Source: Streptomyces ochraceiscleroticus (GTDB lineage Bacteria; Actinomycetota; Actinomycetes; Streptomycetales; Streptomycetaceae). From it: 64,000 nucleotides of DNA. The stretch spans positions 90,651 through 154,650 of the forward strand of contig NZ_JOAX01000019.1 of NCBI RefSeq assembly GCF_000720485.1. Direction: 5' to 3'. Each line of letters opens with the position of its first letter. The stretch's first letter is position 1. The notes under the pieces are model-generated. The model ran no database searches and was not told the origin of the DNA. It was given only the letters and a program-made list of their open reading frames with translations. Below, piece by piece: positions 16,542 to 24,574 of the stretch. A program made the translations under genes and the position numbers.

Positions 16542-18986
16542 ATGGCACGGCTGCCCGATCCACGACGCTCACAGGCCGTTCTCATCGGCTGCAGTCGCTA
16601 TGCGGAGCTGGACGACATACCCGCGATCCGCAACAACCTGGTGGATCTGGGCGCAATCCTCGAAGAAGCAGGTGGGTTCCGGCAGCCTCTGGTCATCGCC
16701 GAACCCAGTCATATCGGTGAGGTCGGCACTTCACTCCGGCGGCTGGCAGACCGGACCGAAGATGTCCTGCTCGTCTACTACGCGGGCCACGGTCTCATCG
16801 GCGACGACGGGGAATTGCATCTCGGCCTGTCGGACACCACGCAGGCGGAACTCTCCACGTCGGCGCTGCCCTTCACGACCGTACGGCGGATCGTGCAGCA
16901 GAGCCCCGCAAGGGTCAAGATCGTGATCCTGGATTGCTGCTTCAGTGGCCGCGCCCTGGATTTCACGAGCATGGCCGGCGCCCCCGCCACGAACCTCGCC
17001 GGGCTGAGCGGAATCTTCGGAACCTTCACCCTGACATCGTCCTCGGCCACCCGACTGTCGATGGCTCGCGAGGGCGAACCGTTCACGGCCTTCACCGGCG
17101 AGCTGATCAGGCTGCTCAAGCAGGGCATTGCCGGGCCGGCCGAACTGCTGACCCTCCGGGCCATCGCGGGCGAGCTGCAGCACACCATGCGCGCCCTGGG
17201 ATATCCGCCACCGCAGGTGCAGAGCGTCAACAGCGCCGGCGAGCTGGGCCTGGTCCGTAACCCGGCATACGACCTGGCGTACGCGGCGGCGACCGGGCCG
17301 GCCACCGCGGCACCCCCGACGGCCGACATCTACGCACCCTCCGAAGAGGCCGTCTCCGACGACGACGTCCAGGGCTACCAAGAGGTCGAAGGGGTCGGGG
17401 AATTTGAATTCGAGGATTTCGGGAGCGTCGGGGAAGCCGGAGACGTCGAGGCGGTCGACGATGTGGAGGATGTCGAGGACGTCGAATGGTTCCACGACGC
17501 ACCCGCCACCGTCGACCTGCTGAATCGCGCACCGGTGGCAAAGGTGCTCGCGCTGCGTCTGGTGGAAACCCATATGACGCAGCCCGACACTTCCTTTCTC
17601 GTCCATCTCGACGGCCCGTGGGGCAGTGGCAAGAGCAGTCTTCTGAATTTGCTGGAGGAGCACGTCGACGGCTCTTTCCGGGTCGCACGGTTCGACGCCT
17701 GGCAGCAGTCTCGGCTCGCGCCCGCCTGGTGGTCCCTGCTCACCTGTCTGCGCCAGGAGATCACGCGCGGCCGGCCGTGGTGGCGGCGCCCGTTCATCCG
17801 GGTCAGGGAATCGGCCGCACGCGCCCGCAGAACCGGCGCGCCGTACGCCATGGCCTTTGTCGTCGTGGCCGTTCTCGCCGCCCTCATCGGCTATCTCATC
17901 TGGCCGAAGAATCCGAGCCTGCTCAACTGGCAGGAGCAGGCCAAGGCAGTCACGGCACTGCTGGCCGCTTTGGGGACGCTCGGCGCCGGGGTCCTGGTGG
18001 CCGCCCGCCTGTTCCTGTGGGATTCGGTACGCGGCGCCAGACTGTTCGAGCAGACCCAGGCCAATCCGATGGCGGACATCTCCGCCCACTTCCAGTGGCT
18101 GCTCCAGCGCTCCGACAAACCGGTCGCCTTCTTCATCGACGATCTCGACCGCTGCGACCAGGCGTACGTGGTGGAATTCCTGGACATGATCCAGACCCTG
18201 GTGCGCACCATGGGGGCTTCACGGAGCGCCAACAACGGCACGAATGCGGGCGCCTATTTCGTCGTCGCGGCGGACGGCGCCTGGCTCAGACGCAGCTATG
18301 AATCCGCTCATGAATCGTTCGTCGAGTGCATCGCCGAGCCCGGCCGACCACTCGGATACCTCTTCCTGGACAAGCTCTTTCAGCTCTCGCTCCCGATGCC
18401 GGTACTCTCCACCGCGGCGCGCTCCTCATATCTGGACGAGATGCTCAGGGTCACGCAAGCACGCCCGGAGGCGGAGAGCTCGCCACTCCCGGAGTCGCCG
18501 CGGCCGCGGTCCGACGGGGATTTCCTGGAGCGCCTGCGGCAGTTCGAGGTGGGCCGTGCGGAATGGGTATCGGAGAGGCTGAACAGCATCACCGAGCGCC
18601 GCCGCGCCGAGCACACCCTGCGGAAATTCGCGCCCGTGCTCGGCGACAATCCGCGGGCGGTCAAGAAGTTCCTCAACACGTACAGCATCCTGCGTTCCAT
18701 CCGGTTCCTGGAGGACATCCATGTGGATCCGGACGCGCTGGCCCTGTGGTGCCTGATCTGCGTCCGCTGGCCGAACGTCGCGGACCACCTGGCCGCCTGC
18801 CCCGAAGCGGTGGCGGGCATCGCCGAACCCCTGTGGTGCTCCGAGCACTTCCCCGGTCCGCTGCGCGCCGCGGCGGAGTCGCCCGAGCTCCGGGCCGTCG
18901 TGACCTCGCCGGACGGCGGCCCGCTGACGCCTGACCTCATCCGCCACTGCTGCGGCGCCCGCCGGAGCGCGACCGGCGGACGGTGA
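16542..18986 (+). CDS. Caspase-like protease fused to a KAP-family membrane P-loop NTPase
   Basis: 814 residues. Residues 1-245 form a caspase/metacaspase (C14) domain: SQAVLIGCSRYAELDDIPAIRNN start, catalytic His83 in YYAGHG, catalytic Cys133 in LDCCFSG. An acidic linker (about 265-318; repeated DVE units) follows. Residues 325-760 match KAP NTPases: Walker A GPWGSGKS (358-365), the KAP-typical FDAWQQSRLAPAWW segment, two transmembrane helices (about 435-454 and 467-493) inserted between the nucleotide motifs, and Walker B FFIDDLDRCD. The likely picture is an inner-membrane, ATP-gated switch that activates a cytosolic protease, a plan seen in bacterial conflict and cell-death systems. Start: ATG with GGGGGA four bases upstream. 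No obvious partner gene is adjacent, and codon use is slightly less GC-biased than its neighbours. Confidence 0.88.
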   Translation: MARLPDPRRSQAVLIGCSRYAELDDIPAIRNNLVDLGAILEEAGGFRQPLVIAEPSHIGEVGTSLRRLADRTEDVLLVYYAGHGLIGDDGELHLGLSDTTQAELSTSALPFTTVRRIVQQSPARVKIVILDCCFSGRALDFTSMAGAPATNLAGLSGIFGTFTLTSSSATRLSMAREGEPFTAFTGELIRLLKQGIAGPAELLTLRAIAGELQHTMRALGYPPPQVQSVNSAGELGLVRNPAYDLAYAAATGPATAAPPTADIYAPSEEAVSDDDVQGYQEVEGVGEFEFEDFGSVGEAGDVEAVDDVEDVEDVEWFHDAPATVDLLNRAPVAKVLALRLVETHMTQPDTSFLVHLDGPWGSGKSSLLNLLEEHVDGSFRVARFDAWQQSRLAPAWWSLLTCLRQEITRGRPWWRRPFIRVRESAARARRTGAPYAMAFVVVAVLAALIGYLIWPKNPSLLNWQEQAKAVTALLAALGTLGAGVLVAARLFLWDSVRGARLFEQTQANPMADISAHFQWLLQRSDKPVAFFIDDLDRCDQAYVVEFLDMIQTLVRTMGASRSANNGTNAGAYFVVAADGAWLRRSYESAHESFVECIAEPGRPLGYLFLDKLFQLSLPMPVLSTAARSSYLDEMLRVTQARPEAESSPLPESPRPRSDGDFLERLRQFEVGRAEWVSERLNSITERRRAEHTLRKFAPVLGDNPRAVKKFLNTYSILRSIRFLEDIHVDPDALALWCLICVRWPNVADHLAACPEAVAGIAEPLWCSEHFPGPLRAAAESPELRAVVTSPDGGPLTPDLIRHCCGARRSATGGR

Positions 18987-19001
18987 GTGTCCACGTCCGC
19001 C

Positions 19002-19085
19002 GGTCTACTGTCCGGTGTCGACGGCCTACTGCGAGGTGTCGACCGTCTACCGCCAGGTGTCGACGGTCTACTGCCAGGTGCCGCC
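19002..19085. repeat. Four tandem 21-base repeats spanning the 3' end of the RDD gene
   Basis: Units start at 19002, 19023, 19044 and 19065 and share a GTCTACTG-CAGGTGTCGAC pattern. The last unit contains the final codons and TAG stop of the RDD gene on the minus strand. Each further copy downstream keeps the ACC-x-x-x-x-AGTAG or GGTAG arrangement, so the gene end appears to have been copied outward. Confidence 0.85.
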
Positions 19086-19661
19086 GGGCTGAGGCATCGG
19101 CGCGGCGTCGGCGCGCACGACGACCACGCTGGTGATCTTGTCAGCGAACGTCTGGCTCTTGGCGTCCCAGATGGCCCACCACCAGCCCAGCCCGAACACC
19201 ACGTTGTTCAGGAACTGGAGCAGCCGGCGGCCCAGGGCCAGTCCGACGCCGAGCATCTGACCATCACGCTCGCGGATGGCCCGGATGCCGAGGACCTTCT
19301 TGCCCACGGTCTGCCCGGTCCGGCCCTCGCGCCGCAGTTGGAAGACCACGGCCACGATCATCGCCAGGACCCCGATCCAGGCCACGATGTTCGCGAAGGC
19401 CTCGCCGCTTTCGCCCGAGCTCTCTGCGATGCCGGTCCCGATGCCCATCAGCAGCCACATCGGCCCGAAGTTGATCAGAACGTCGAGCACGAACGCGCCC
19501 GCACGCTGCAACCAGCCGGCATACGGCGGATGCTGCGGCGCGTACGAGAACCCGGCCTGCTGCGGGGGCGGGTAGGGGGACCCGTGTGCCTGCTGCTTCA
19601 TCGGCGGTTGCTGGGGCGGGTAGCCGTACGGCGTCTGCGGCGGCGGCCCGGGGTGACTCAC
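19068..19661 (-). CDS. RDD-family membrane protein
   Basis: 197 residues. The first 45 residues are Pro/Gln/Tyr-rich (PPQTPYGYPPQQPP, SPYPPPQQAG) and cytoplasmic. Then comes an RDD domain: GWLQRAGAFVLDVLINFGP, GQTVGKKVLGIRAIRERDG, LGRRLLQFLNNVVFGLGWWWAIWD, with three to four hydrophobic helices. RDD proteins are small integral membrane proteins of mostly unknown role; some are ion antiporters. It is convergent with the caspase-KAP gene; the shared 81-base gap is filled with tandem repeats, and there is no evidence that the two work together. Confidence 0.85.
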   Translation of the reverse strand: MSHPGPPPQTPYGYPPQQPPMKQQAHGSPYPPPQQAGFSYAPQHPPYAGWLQRAGAFVLDVLINFGPMWLLMGIGTGIAESSGESGEAFANIVAWIGVLAMIVAVVFQLRREGRTGQTVGKKVLGIRAIRERDGQMLGVGLALGRRLLQFLNNVVFGLGWWWAIWDAKSQTFADKITSVVVVRADAAPMPQPGGTWQ

Positions 19662-19725
19662 TGCGAATACTCCTCATCGACAGGGAAGGTGGGCAGTGAA
19701 GGGTAGCCCGGCCCACCTGGAGTGA

Positions 19726-20367
19726 TCAGCCACCGGCCTCTCCCTCCCGGCTCTCGCCCTCGCGACTCTTGCCCTCCCGGGCCTTCGGCTTGGCACGTAC
19801 GTGCATGCGCTCGCCCTGGCGCCCGAAGAGGCTCAGCAGCTCGACCGGTCCGTCACCGGTACTGCCGAACCAGTGCGGCAGCCGGGTGTCGAACTCCGCC
19901 GCCTCGCCCGGAGGCAGTACCAGGTCGTGGTCGGCCAGGATCAACCGCAGCCGCCCGGAGAGCACGTAGAGCCACTCGTACCCCTCGTGGGTGCACAGCT
20001 CCGGTTCGCTCCGAGTGGCCGGGAGGATCATCTTGAAGGTCTGCAGCGGGCCGGGCTGCCGGGTGAGCGGCAGCACGATGTTGCCGTTCACGCGCTGCGG
20101 CGTGAGGCGGATGCGGGGATCGCCGACCTCGGGGGCGACGACCAGCTCGTCCAGCGGCACCTGGTGCGCCTGCGAGATCGGCAGCAGCAGCTCCAGGCTG
20201 GGGCGGCGCTGCCCGGCCTCCAGACGGGAGAGCGTGCTCTTCGAGATACCGGTCGCCTCGGAGAGCGCCGCCAGGGTCACGCCGCGCTGAGTGCGCAGGC
20301 GCTTGAGGCGGGGACCGACTTCGGTGAGGGCTCGGGCGATGGCGGGTGAATGCTCCACGCCGCCCAT
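19726..20367 (-). CDS. XRE-family regulator with C-terminal cupin
   Basis: 213 residues. An XRE helix-turn-helix (about residues 17-70: RLKRLRTQRGVTLAALSEATGISKSTLSRLEAGQRRPSLE in pieces) precedes a cupin barrel (about 115-190: HEGYEWLYVLSGRLRLILADHDLVLPPGEAAEFDTRLPHWFG). Such regulators sense a small ligand in the cupin. A charged tail (REGKSREGESREGE) ends the protein. It is divergent from the CPYC flavoprotein, a recurrent pair in Streptomyces, so it probably regulates that gene and itself through the shared 130-base gap. Confidence 0.9.
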   Translation of the reverse strand: MGGVEHSPAIARALTEVGPRLKRLRTQRGVTLAALSEATGISKSTLSRLEAGQRRPSLELLLPISQAHQVPLDELVVAPEVGDPRIRLTPQRVNGNIVLPLTRQPGPLQTFKMILPATRSEPELCTHEGYEWLYVLSGRLRLILADHDLVLPPGEAAEFDTRLPHWFGSTGDGPVELLSLFGRQGERMHVRAKPKAREGKSREGESREGEAGG

Positions 20368-20389
20368 TGCACCGCCCCGTCCCGGAAAC

Positions 20390-20405
20390 GGCAACAGACA
20401 TTGCC
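20390..20405. promoter_or_regulatory. Inverted repeat in the divergent XRE-cupin / flavoprotein gap
   Basis: GGCAA, CAGACA, TTGCC: a 16-base dyad 22 bases before the XRE-cupin start and about 90 before the flavoprotein start. It is a plausible operator for the regulator; evidence is symmetry and position only. Confidence 0.4.
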
Positions 20406-20497
20406 TCTACTGGGCGGCGCCCGCACCCTGATGCCACAAGTCACCGCCGCGAGCGACAGGAAGACGGCAAACAGAAGACAGGAAGGCCGTGAGGAGC

Positions 20498-21475
20498 ATG
20501 ACGAACGCAACAGCCGACGACTCCGCGTACGACGTGATCGTGATCGGTGCGGGTGCCGGCGGGCTCAACGCCGCGCTGGTACTGGCCCGTTCCCGCCGCC
20601 GAGTGGCAGTAGTGGACGCCGGGCAGCCGCGCAACGCCCCCGCCGCGCACATGCACGGCTTCCTCTCCCGGGACGGCATGGCGCCGAGGGAGCTGCTGGC
20701 AGCCGGACGCACCGAACTGGCCGGGTATGGCGCGCACTTGATAACAGGTCAGGTCGACCGAGTGGACGTCCTCCCCGAATCCCGGCCCGGTTTCCGGATA
20801 CGGCCGGCCGGCGGCCCCGCACTCGACGCCCGCCACGTCGTGGTGGCGACCGGACTGCGCGACACCCTGCCCGACATCCCGGGCGTCCGCGAACGATGGG
20901 GTACCGACCTGCTGTTCTGCCCGTACTGCCACGCCTACGAAGTCCGTGACCAGCCGATCGGGGTACTGGGTACGCACCCGGGCGCGGTCGGCCACACGCT
21001 GCTGCTGCGCCAGTGGTCGGACGACATCGTGTACTTCGCGCACACCCAGCAGCCGAGCGAGGAGGAGCGCGAGCGGCTGGCCGCCCGCGGAGTGCGCATC
21101 GTCGAGGGCACGGTCAAGCGGCTCGTGGTGGAGGACGACCGGCTGCGCGGGGTCGAACTGACCGAGGGACGCGTAGTACCCCGCAGCGCGGTCTTCGTCT
21201 TCCCGACGATGGTGCCCCGCGACGCCCTGCTCACCGGTATGGGCTGCGCGAAGGACGACAACGGCTGGGTCATCACCGACCGCGCGGGCCGCACCAGCGT
21301 GCCCGGTGTGTGGGCGGTGGGCAATGTCATCGACCCCCGCGCGCTGGTGGTCACCGCCGCCGGCATGGGCGCGGCCGCGGCCTTCGCCCTCAACCAAGAG
21401 CTGGTGAACGACGACATCACCCGCGCCGTCGAACGCCACCGCATGGCCACGGCCCTGCCACCGCTCGTACGCTGA
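20498..21475 (+). CDS. Thioredoxin-reductase-like FAD/NAD(P) oxidoreductase
   Basis: 325 residues. FAD-binding YDVIVIGAGAGGLNAAL is at residues 11-27, a redox-active CPYC at 141-144, a weakened NADPH-binding segment IGVLGTHPGAVGHTL, and the closing FAD motif VPGVWAVGN. The size and CPYC placement match the low-molecular-weight thioredoxin-reductase group, but the regular partner thioredoxin is not nearby. Relatives include disulfide oxidases of natural-product pathways (GliT-like) and simple reductases. Start: ATG at 20498; an in-frame GTG nine bases earlier is possible because GGAAGG lies close to both. Confidence 0.88.
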   Translation: MTNATADDSAYDVIVIGAGAGGLNAALVLARSRRRVAVVDAGQPRNAPAAHMHGFLSRDGMAPRELLAAGRTELAGYGAHLITGQVDRVDVLPESRPGFRIRPAGGPALDARHVVVATGLRDTLPDIPGVRERWGTDLLFCPYCHAYEVRDQPIGVLGTHPGAVGHTLLLRQWSDDIVYFAHTQQPSEEERERLAARGVRIVEGTVKRLVVEDDRLRGVELTEGRVVPRSAVFVFPTMVPRDALLTGMGCAKDDNGWVITDRAGRTSVPGVWAVGNVIDPRALVVTAAGMGAAAAFALNQELVNDDITRAVERHRMATALPPLVR

Positions 21476-21514
21476 CACTCCGGTCGTACCACCCGGTCGT
21501 ATCACCCTCGGATC

Positions 21515-21530
21515 TCTACACTGCTGTAGA
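21515..21530. promoter_or_regulatory. Inverted repeat upstream of the TerD gene
   Basis: TCTACA, CTGC, TGTAGA: perfect six-base arms 75 bases upstream of the TerD-family start. It may be an operator overlapping a promoter (TAGATA lies on its right edge). Symmetry only. Confidence 0.4.
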
Positions 21531-21604
21531 TACCGAAGATTCAACCCCTGGCTTCAGCTCCACCCACTGCCGGGAACCGACCGACACAAGCGAGGCTTCT
21601 CCGT

Positions 21605-22186
21605 ATGTCCGTGAATCTGAACAAGGGTCAGCAGATCAGCCTGAGCAAGTCCGACGGCGGCACGCTCAGCGTCGTACGCATGGGCCTGGGCTGGCAGGCA
21701 GCGCAGCGCAAGGGCTTCCTCGCCAAGCTGGCCGGCACCCGGGAGATCGACCTGGACGCCTCGGCGGTGCTCCTCGCCGACAAACAGCCCGTGGACGTCG
21801 TCTTTTTCCAGCACCTGACCAGCGACGACGGTTCCGTGCAGCACAGCGGGGACAACCTCGTCGGCGGCACGGGGCAGGGCGATGACGAATCCATCGCGGT
21901 CGACCTCCGGCGCGTCCCGCCCCACGTCGACCAGATCGTCTTCACGGTGAACTCCTTCACCGGCCAGACCTTCAAAGAAGTGCAGAACGCATACTGCCGA
22001 CTGATCGACGAGAGCACCGGTGAAGAATTGGCCCGCTACACCCTCACCGGCGGCGGCCAGCACACCGCCCAGATCATGGCCAAGGTCTACCGCTCCGGCA
22101 CCACCTGGCAGATGGCCGCCCTCGGCGAACCGGCCTCGGGCCGCACCTTCCAGGACCTGATGCCCGCCATCAGCCGCCTGCTCTGA
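21605..22186 (+). CDS. TerD-family protein (tellurium-resistance/stress group)
   Basis: 193 residues, the standard TerD length. MSVNLNKGQQISLSK, then VRMGLGWQ, EIDLDASAVLL, VVFFQHLTSDDGSVQHSGDNLVGG, DDESIAVDLRRVPPHVDQIVFTVNSF and the NAYCRLID segment are the family's calcium-binding beta-sandwich landmarks. TerD proteins are calcium-binding and linked to tellurite, phage and membrane stress; Streptomyces encodes many paralogues that affect differentiation. Here it is a single gene with its own promoter region and terminator, not part of a ter operon. Confidence 0.95.
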   Translation: MSVNLNKGQQISLSKSDGGTLSVVRMGLGWQAAQRKGFLAKLAGTREIDLDASAVLLADKQPVDVVFFQHLTSDDGSVQHSGDNLVGGTGQGDDESIAVDLRRVPPHVDQIVFTVNSFTGQTFKEVQNAYCRLIDESTGEELARYTLTGGGQHTAQIMAKVYRSGTTWQMAALGEPASGRTFQDLMPAISRLL

Positions 22187-22193
22187 CACCCCC

Positions 22194-22219
22194 GGCGGGG
22201 GCCGCACATGGCCCCCGCC
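22194..22219 (+). terminator. Strong hairpin after the TerD gene
   Basis: GGCGGGGGCC, a six-base loop, GGCCCCCGCC: a perfect ten-pair GC stem eight bases after the stop. No T-run, as usual for Streptomyces terminators. Confidence 0.75.
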
Positions 22220-22257
22220 TCCCGCACACTCCCACTCCCGCCCCGCACTCCACCCAT

Positions 22258-22289
22258 CTATACACCCCACGTATACATGCCATGTATAG
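22258..22289. promoter_or_regulatory. 32-base three-part dyad upstream of the methyltransferase
   Basis: CTATACA, six bases, GTATAC, six bases, TGTATAG. The outer arms are perfect complements, the middle is itself a palindrome, and the two spacers are equal, so the whole element is symmetric about its centre. It lies 62 bases before the methyltransferase start in otherwise GC-rich DNA. This looks like an operator for a dimer pair or two overlapping dimers; the right arm also offers a TATAGT -10 box. Confidence 0.6.
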
Positions 22290-22350
22290 TCCGACGAGCA
22301 GGCGAACCTCACCTCACATTGAGGTGCTCGGAGTACTTGGAGTACCACGC

Positions 22351-23127
22351 ATGGCCACGAAGAAGAACCTGGTCGCCAACCGCGCCGCCCTCACCCACAA
22401 GGTCCGGTACGCCATAGGCCACCCGCACCGCATCGCCCCGTACGTCAAGCGCGCGGCCCGGGACCGCTGGCTGGCCTTCAAACACCCCGACCACGTCGGT
22501 TACTACCGCGCCGTCATGGCCTCCGACACCCGCCGCAACCCCGAGGCCGCCGTCGGCAGCCAGACGCACGACCGCTGGCTGGCGCTGGGGAAGATGCAGT
22601 TCGACTACCTCCGCGAGCACGGCCTCACGCCGCAGTCACGGATGCTCGACATCGGCTGCGGCAACCTCCGCGCCGGCTGGCACTTCATCGACCACCTGGA
22701 ACCGGGCCACTACTACGGCATCGACATCTCCCCCGACATCCTCATCGCCGCGAAGCAGACCCTGACCACCCAGGGCCTCCAGGAGAAGGTGCCGCACCTG
22801 ACGATCACTCAGGACCTCACCCTGGACTTCCTCCCCGACGCCTACTTCGACGTCGTACACGCCCACAGCGTCTTCTCGCACTCCCCCATCGAAATCATCG
22901 ACGAGTGCCTGGCCCACGTCGGCCGCGTCCTGGCCCCCGGCGGCTTCTTCGACTTCACCTTCGACCGCACCACCGGCACCGAACACCAGGTCCTCCGCGA
23001 GGACTTCTACTACCGCACCGAAACCCTCATCGCCCTCGCCGCGACATACGGCCTCAAGGCCCGCTTCATGGACGACTGGGAGACCCGTCGGCACGGCCAG
23101 TCGAAGATCCGCGTCACCGCGAGCTGA
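22351..23127 (+). CDS. Class I SAM-dependent methyltransferase
   Basis: 258 residues. After a basic N-terminus, the Rossmann methyltransferase core starts with motif I MLDIGCGNLRAGWHFIDHL (about residues 97-115), motif II YYGIDISPDILIAA, and motif IV FDVVHAHSVFSHSPIEIID, with the post-motif HVGRVLAPGGFFDFTF. The acceptor is unknown. I chose the ATG at 22351, eight bases after GGAG; an in-frame ATG at 22282 lies inside the operator-like dyad and its codons have low GC3. The 3' end overlaps the convergent lipoprotein gene by 14 bases. Confidence 0.85.
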   Translation: MATKKNLVANRAALTHKVRYAIGHPHRIAPYVKRAARDRWLAFKHPDHVGYYRAVMASDTRRNPEAAVGSQTHDRWLALGKMQFDYLREHGLTPQSRMLDIGCGNLRAGWHFIDHLEPGHYYGIDISPDILIAAKQTLTTQGLQEKVPHLTITQDLTLDFLPDAYFDVVHAHSVFSHSPIEIIDECLAHVGRVLAPGGFFDFTFDRTTGTEHQVLREDFYYRTETLIALAATYGLKARFMDDWETRRHGQSKIRVTAS

Positions 23128-24364
23128 CCGGCCGGCGGTCCTGCGACCGCTGGAGGGCGCGGAAGTCGTCGAAGAACCCGTAATTGGGGGCCGGCAGACC
23201 GCCGTCGGGCCGCTCGACGGTGCGGTTGGCGTAGAGGCTGTTCAACAGCCAGGGCTGCTTGTCCGGCCCGAAGTCCTGGGCCATCGCGGCTGCTTGGGTG
23301 ACACCGTACGTGGCCACGGCGAGGCGTCCGGTGTCCCGGAACCGGCCCACCTGAGTCCGCAGGAAGTGCTTGTGGTTCTCGAACCAGGGGCTCATCGAGA
23401 GGAAGTCCCGCCACTGCTCCGCCGGCACGGGGTGCTCGATGGCCTGCTTGATCACCTGCCATACCCGGGTGTCAGGCGAAACGCCGTAGCGGCGCGCGTA
23501 CGGGGCGGGCACCGCATCCTTCAGGTGCTGCTCCCACAGCTTCACCAGGGAGAACTCGGTGACCAGGAACTTCTGCTCCTTCCGCAGCCGGGGCAGCACG
23601 TAGTCGAGGTACGCCTGCACGTTGCCCGGCCCGGCCACGTGCGGGTGGATGTCCACCCCCTCGATCTCCGGGGTGGCGCGCGTGAAGGACAGCCAGCGGT
23701 CGGTGGCCTTCGTCCGCTTGTCCGGCTGGTCGAGGAAGTTGAGCGCTCCCATGTAGAGGCGGGTACGGCAGCCGGAGGGGAAGTGCTTCTTGCGGTACGC
23801 GATGACGTGCGCCGCGATCTTTTCGTAGAAGGTGTTCAGCGCGCCCGAGTCGCGGTCCTGCTGCAGGCTTTCGATGAACGGCTCGTTGGCGATGGCCAGT
23901 ACGTCGACGGAGTCGAGCACGGCGTGCAGGACCTTGTCGACCCGGTCGAGCTCCGCGGCCATGGCCGGGCTGTCCGGCCGTGGCAGGGCCCGGTGGTTGT
24001 ACGGGAACTTCAGCGAGAGCACCGTGCCGTAGCCCTGCCGGTGGGCATCCAGCAGCTTCTTCACGGCACGCTGCCGGGAGGCGTCGGCCCCGACCTCGGG
24101 CATCGGGACGAAGCCCCGGAGCCAGCTCGCGGAGAGCTCGCGCAACTCGGCGAAGGTCACGCTGTCGGGGTCCTCGTTGAAGTTCGCCCCCAGGATGCCG
24201 GCCGGGCCGTCGGCGGCGGCTCTTCCGGCGGCAGCCTTCCCGGTGGCAGCCTTCCCAGTGGCATCGCGGCCGGCCTTCTCCGCGGATTGTTGGTCACCCG
24301 TCGAGCACCCCGCGGCCACAAAAGCTCCGCCCGACAGTGCCAGAAGACGCCGCCGCGTAATCAA
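23114..24364 (-). CDS. Secreted lipoprotein with glycoside-hydrolase-like TIM barrel
   Basis: 416 residues. The N-terminus MITRRRLLALSGGAFVAAGC carries twin arginines and a lipobox, with Cys20 to be lipid-modified, so it is probably a Tat-exported surface lipoprotein. A repetitive GKAATGKAAAGRAA linker follows. The rest resembles clan-A glycoside hydrolases: ANEPF offers the asparagine-glutamate acid/base pair, and VTEFSLVKLWE a second glutamate as nucleophile, about 140 residues later. I cannot assign a GH family. The gene is alone between a methyltransferase (convergent) and an MFS gene. Confidence 0.65.
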   Translation of the reverse strand: MITRRRLLALSGGAFVAAGCSTGDQQSAEKAGRDATGKAATGKAAAGRAAADGPAGILGANFNEDPDSVTFAELRELSASWLRGFVPMPEVGADASRQRAVKKLLDAHRQGYGTVLSLKFPYNHRALPRPDSPAMAAELDRVDKVLHAVLDSVDVLAIANEPFIESLQQDRDSGALNTFYEKIAAHVIAYRKKHFPSGCRTRLYMGALNFLDQPDKRTKATDRWLSFTRATPEIEGVDIHPHVAGPGNVQAYLDYVLPRLRKEQKFLVTEFSLVKLWEQHLKDAVPAPYARRYGVSPDTRVWQVIKQAIEHPVPAEQWRDFLSMSPWFENHKHFLRTQVGRFRDTGRLAVATYGVTQAAAMAQDFGPDKQPWLLNSLYANRTVERPDGGLPAPNYGFFDDFRALQRSQDRRPVSSR

Positions 24365-24574
24365 AATCCACTCACTCCCCGTGCTTGGCGCATGCGTTCA
24401 GGCCGCACCGGTCCGTTCGACCGTTCCGGCCCCGCCGGCCACGGGAATCGCATGACCGGCAGTCACCTACCCTGCCCGGTCGTCCCTCGGGTACGCACCC
24501 CGCCCCCGCTGACACGTGTGCCCGCCGGTCGGGTGCGGACCGGCGGGCACGGGGGGGGCGGTGGAGCGTGGCGG

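Noticed and set aside
16731..18089. Long minus-strand ORF opposite the caspase-KAP gene
   Set aside because: It is the high-GC mirror of a well-supported plus-strand gene; composition is repetitive Gly/Asp/Arg and lacks motifs.
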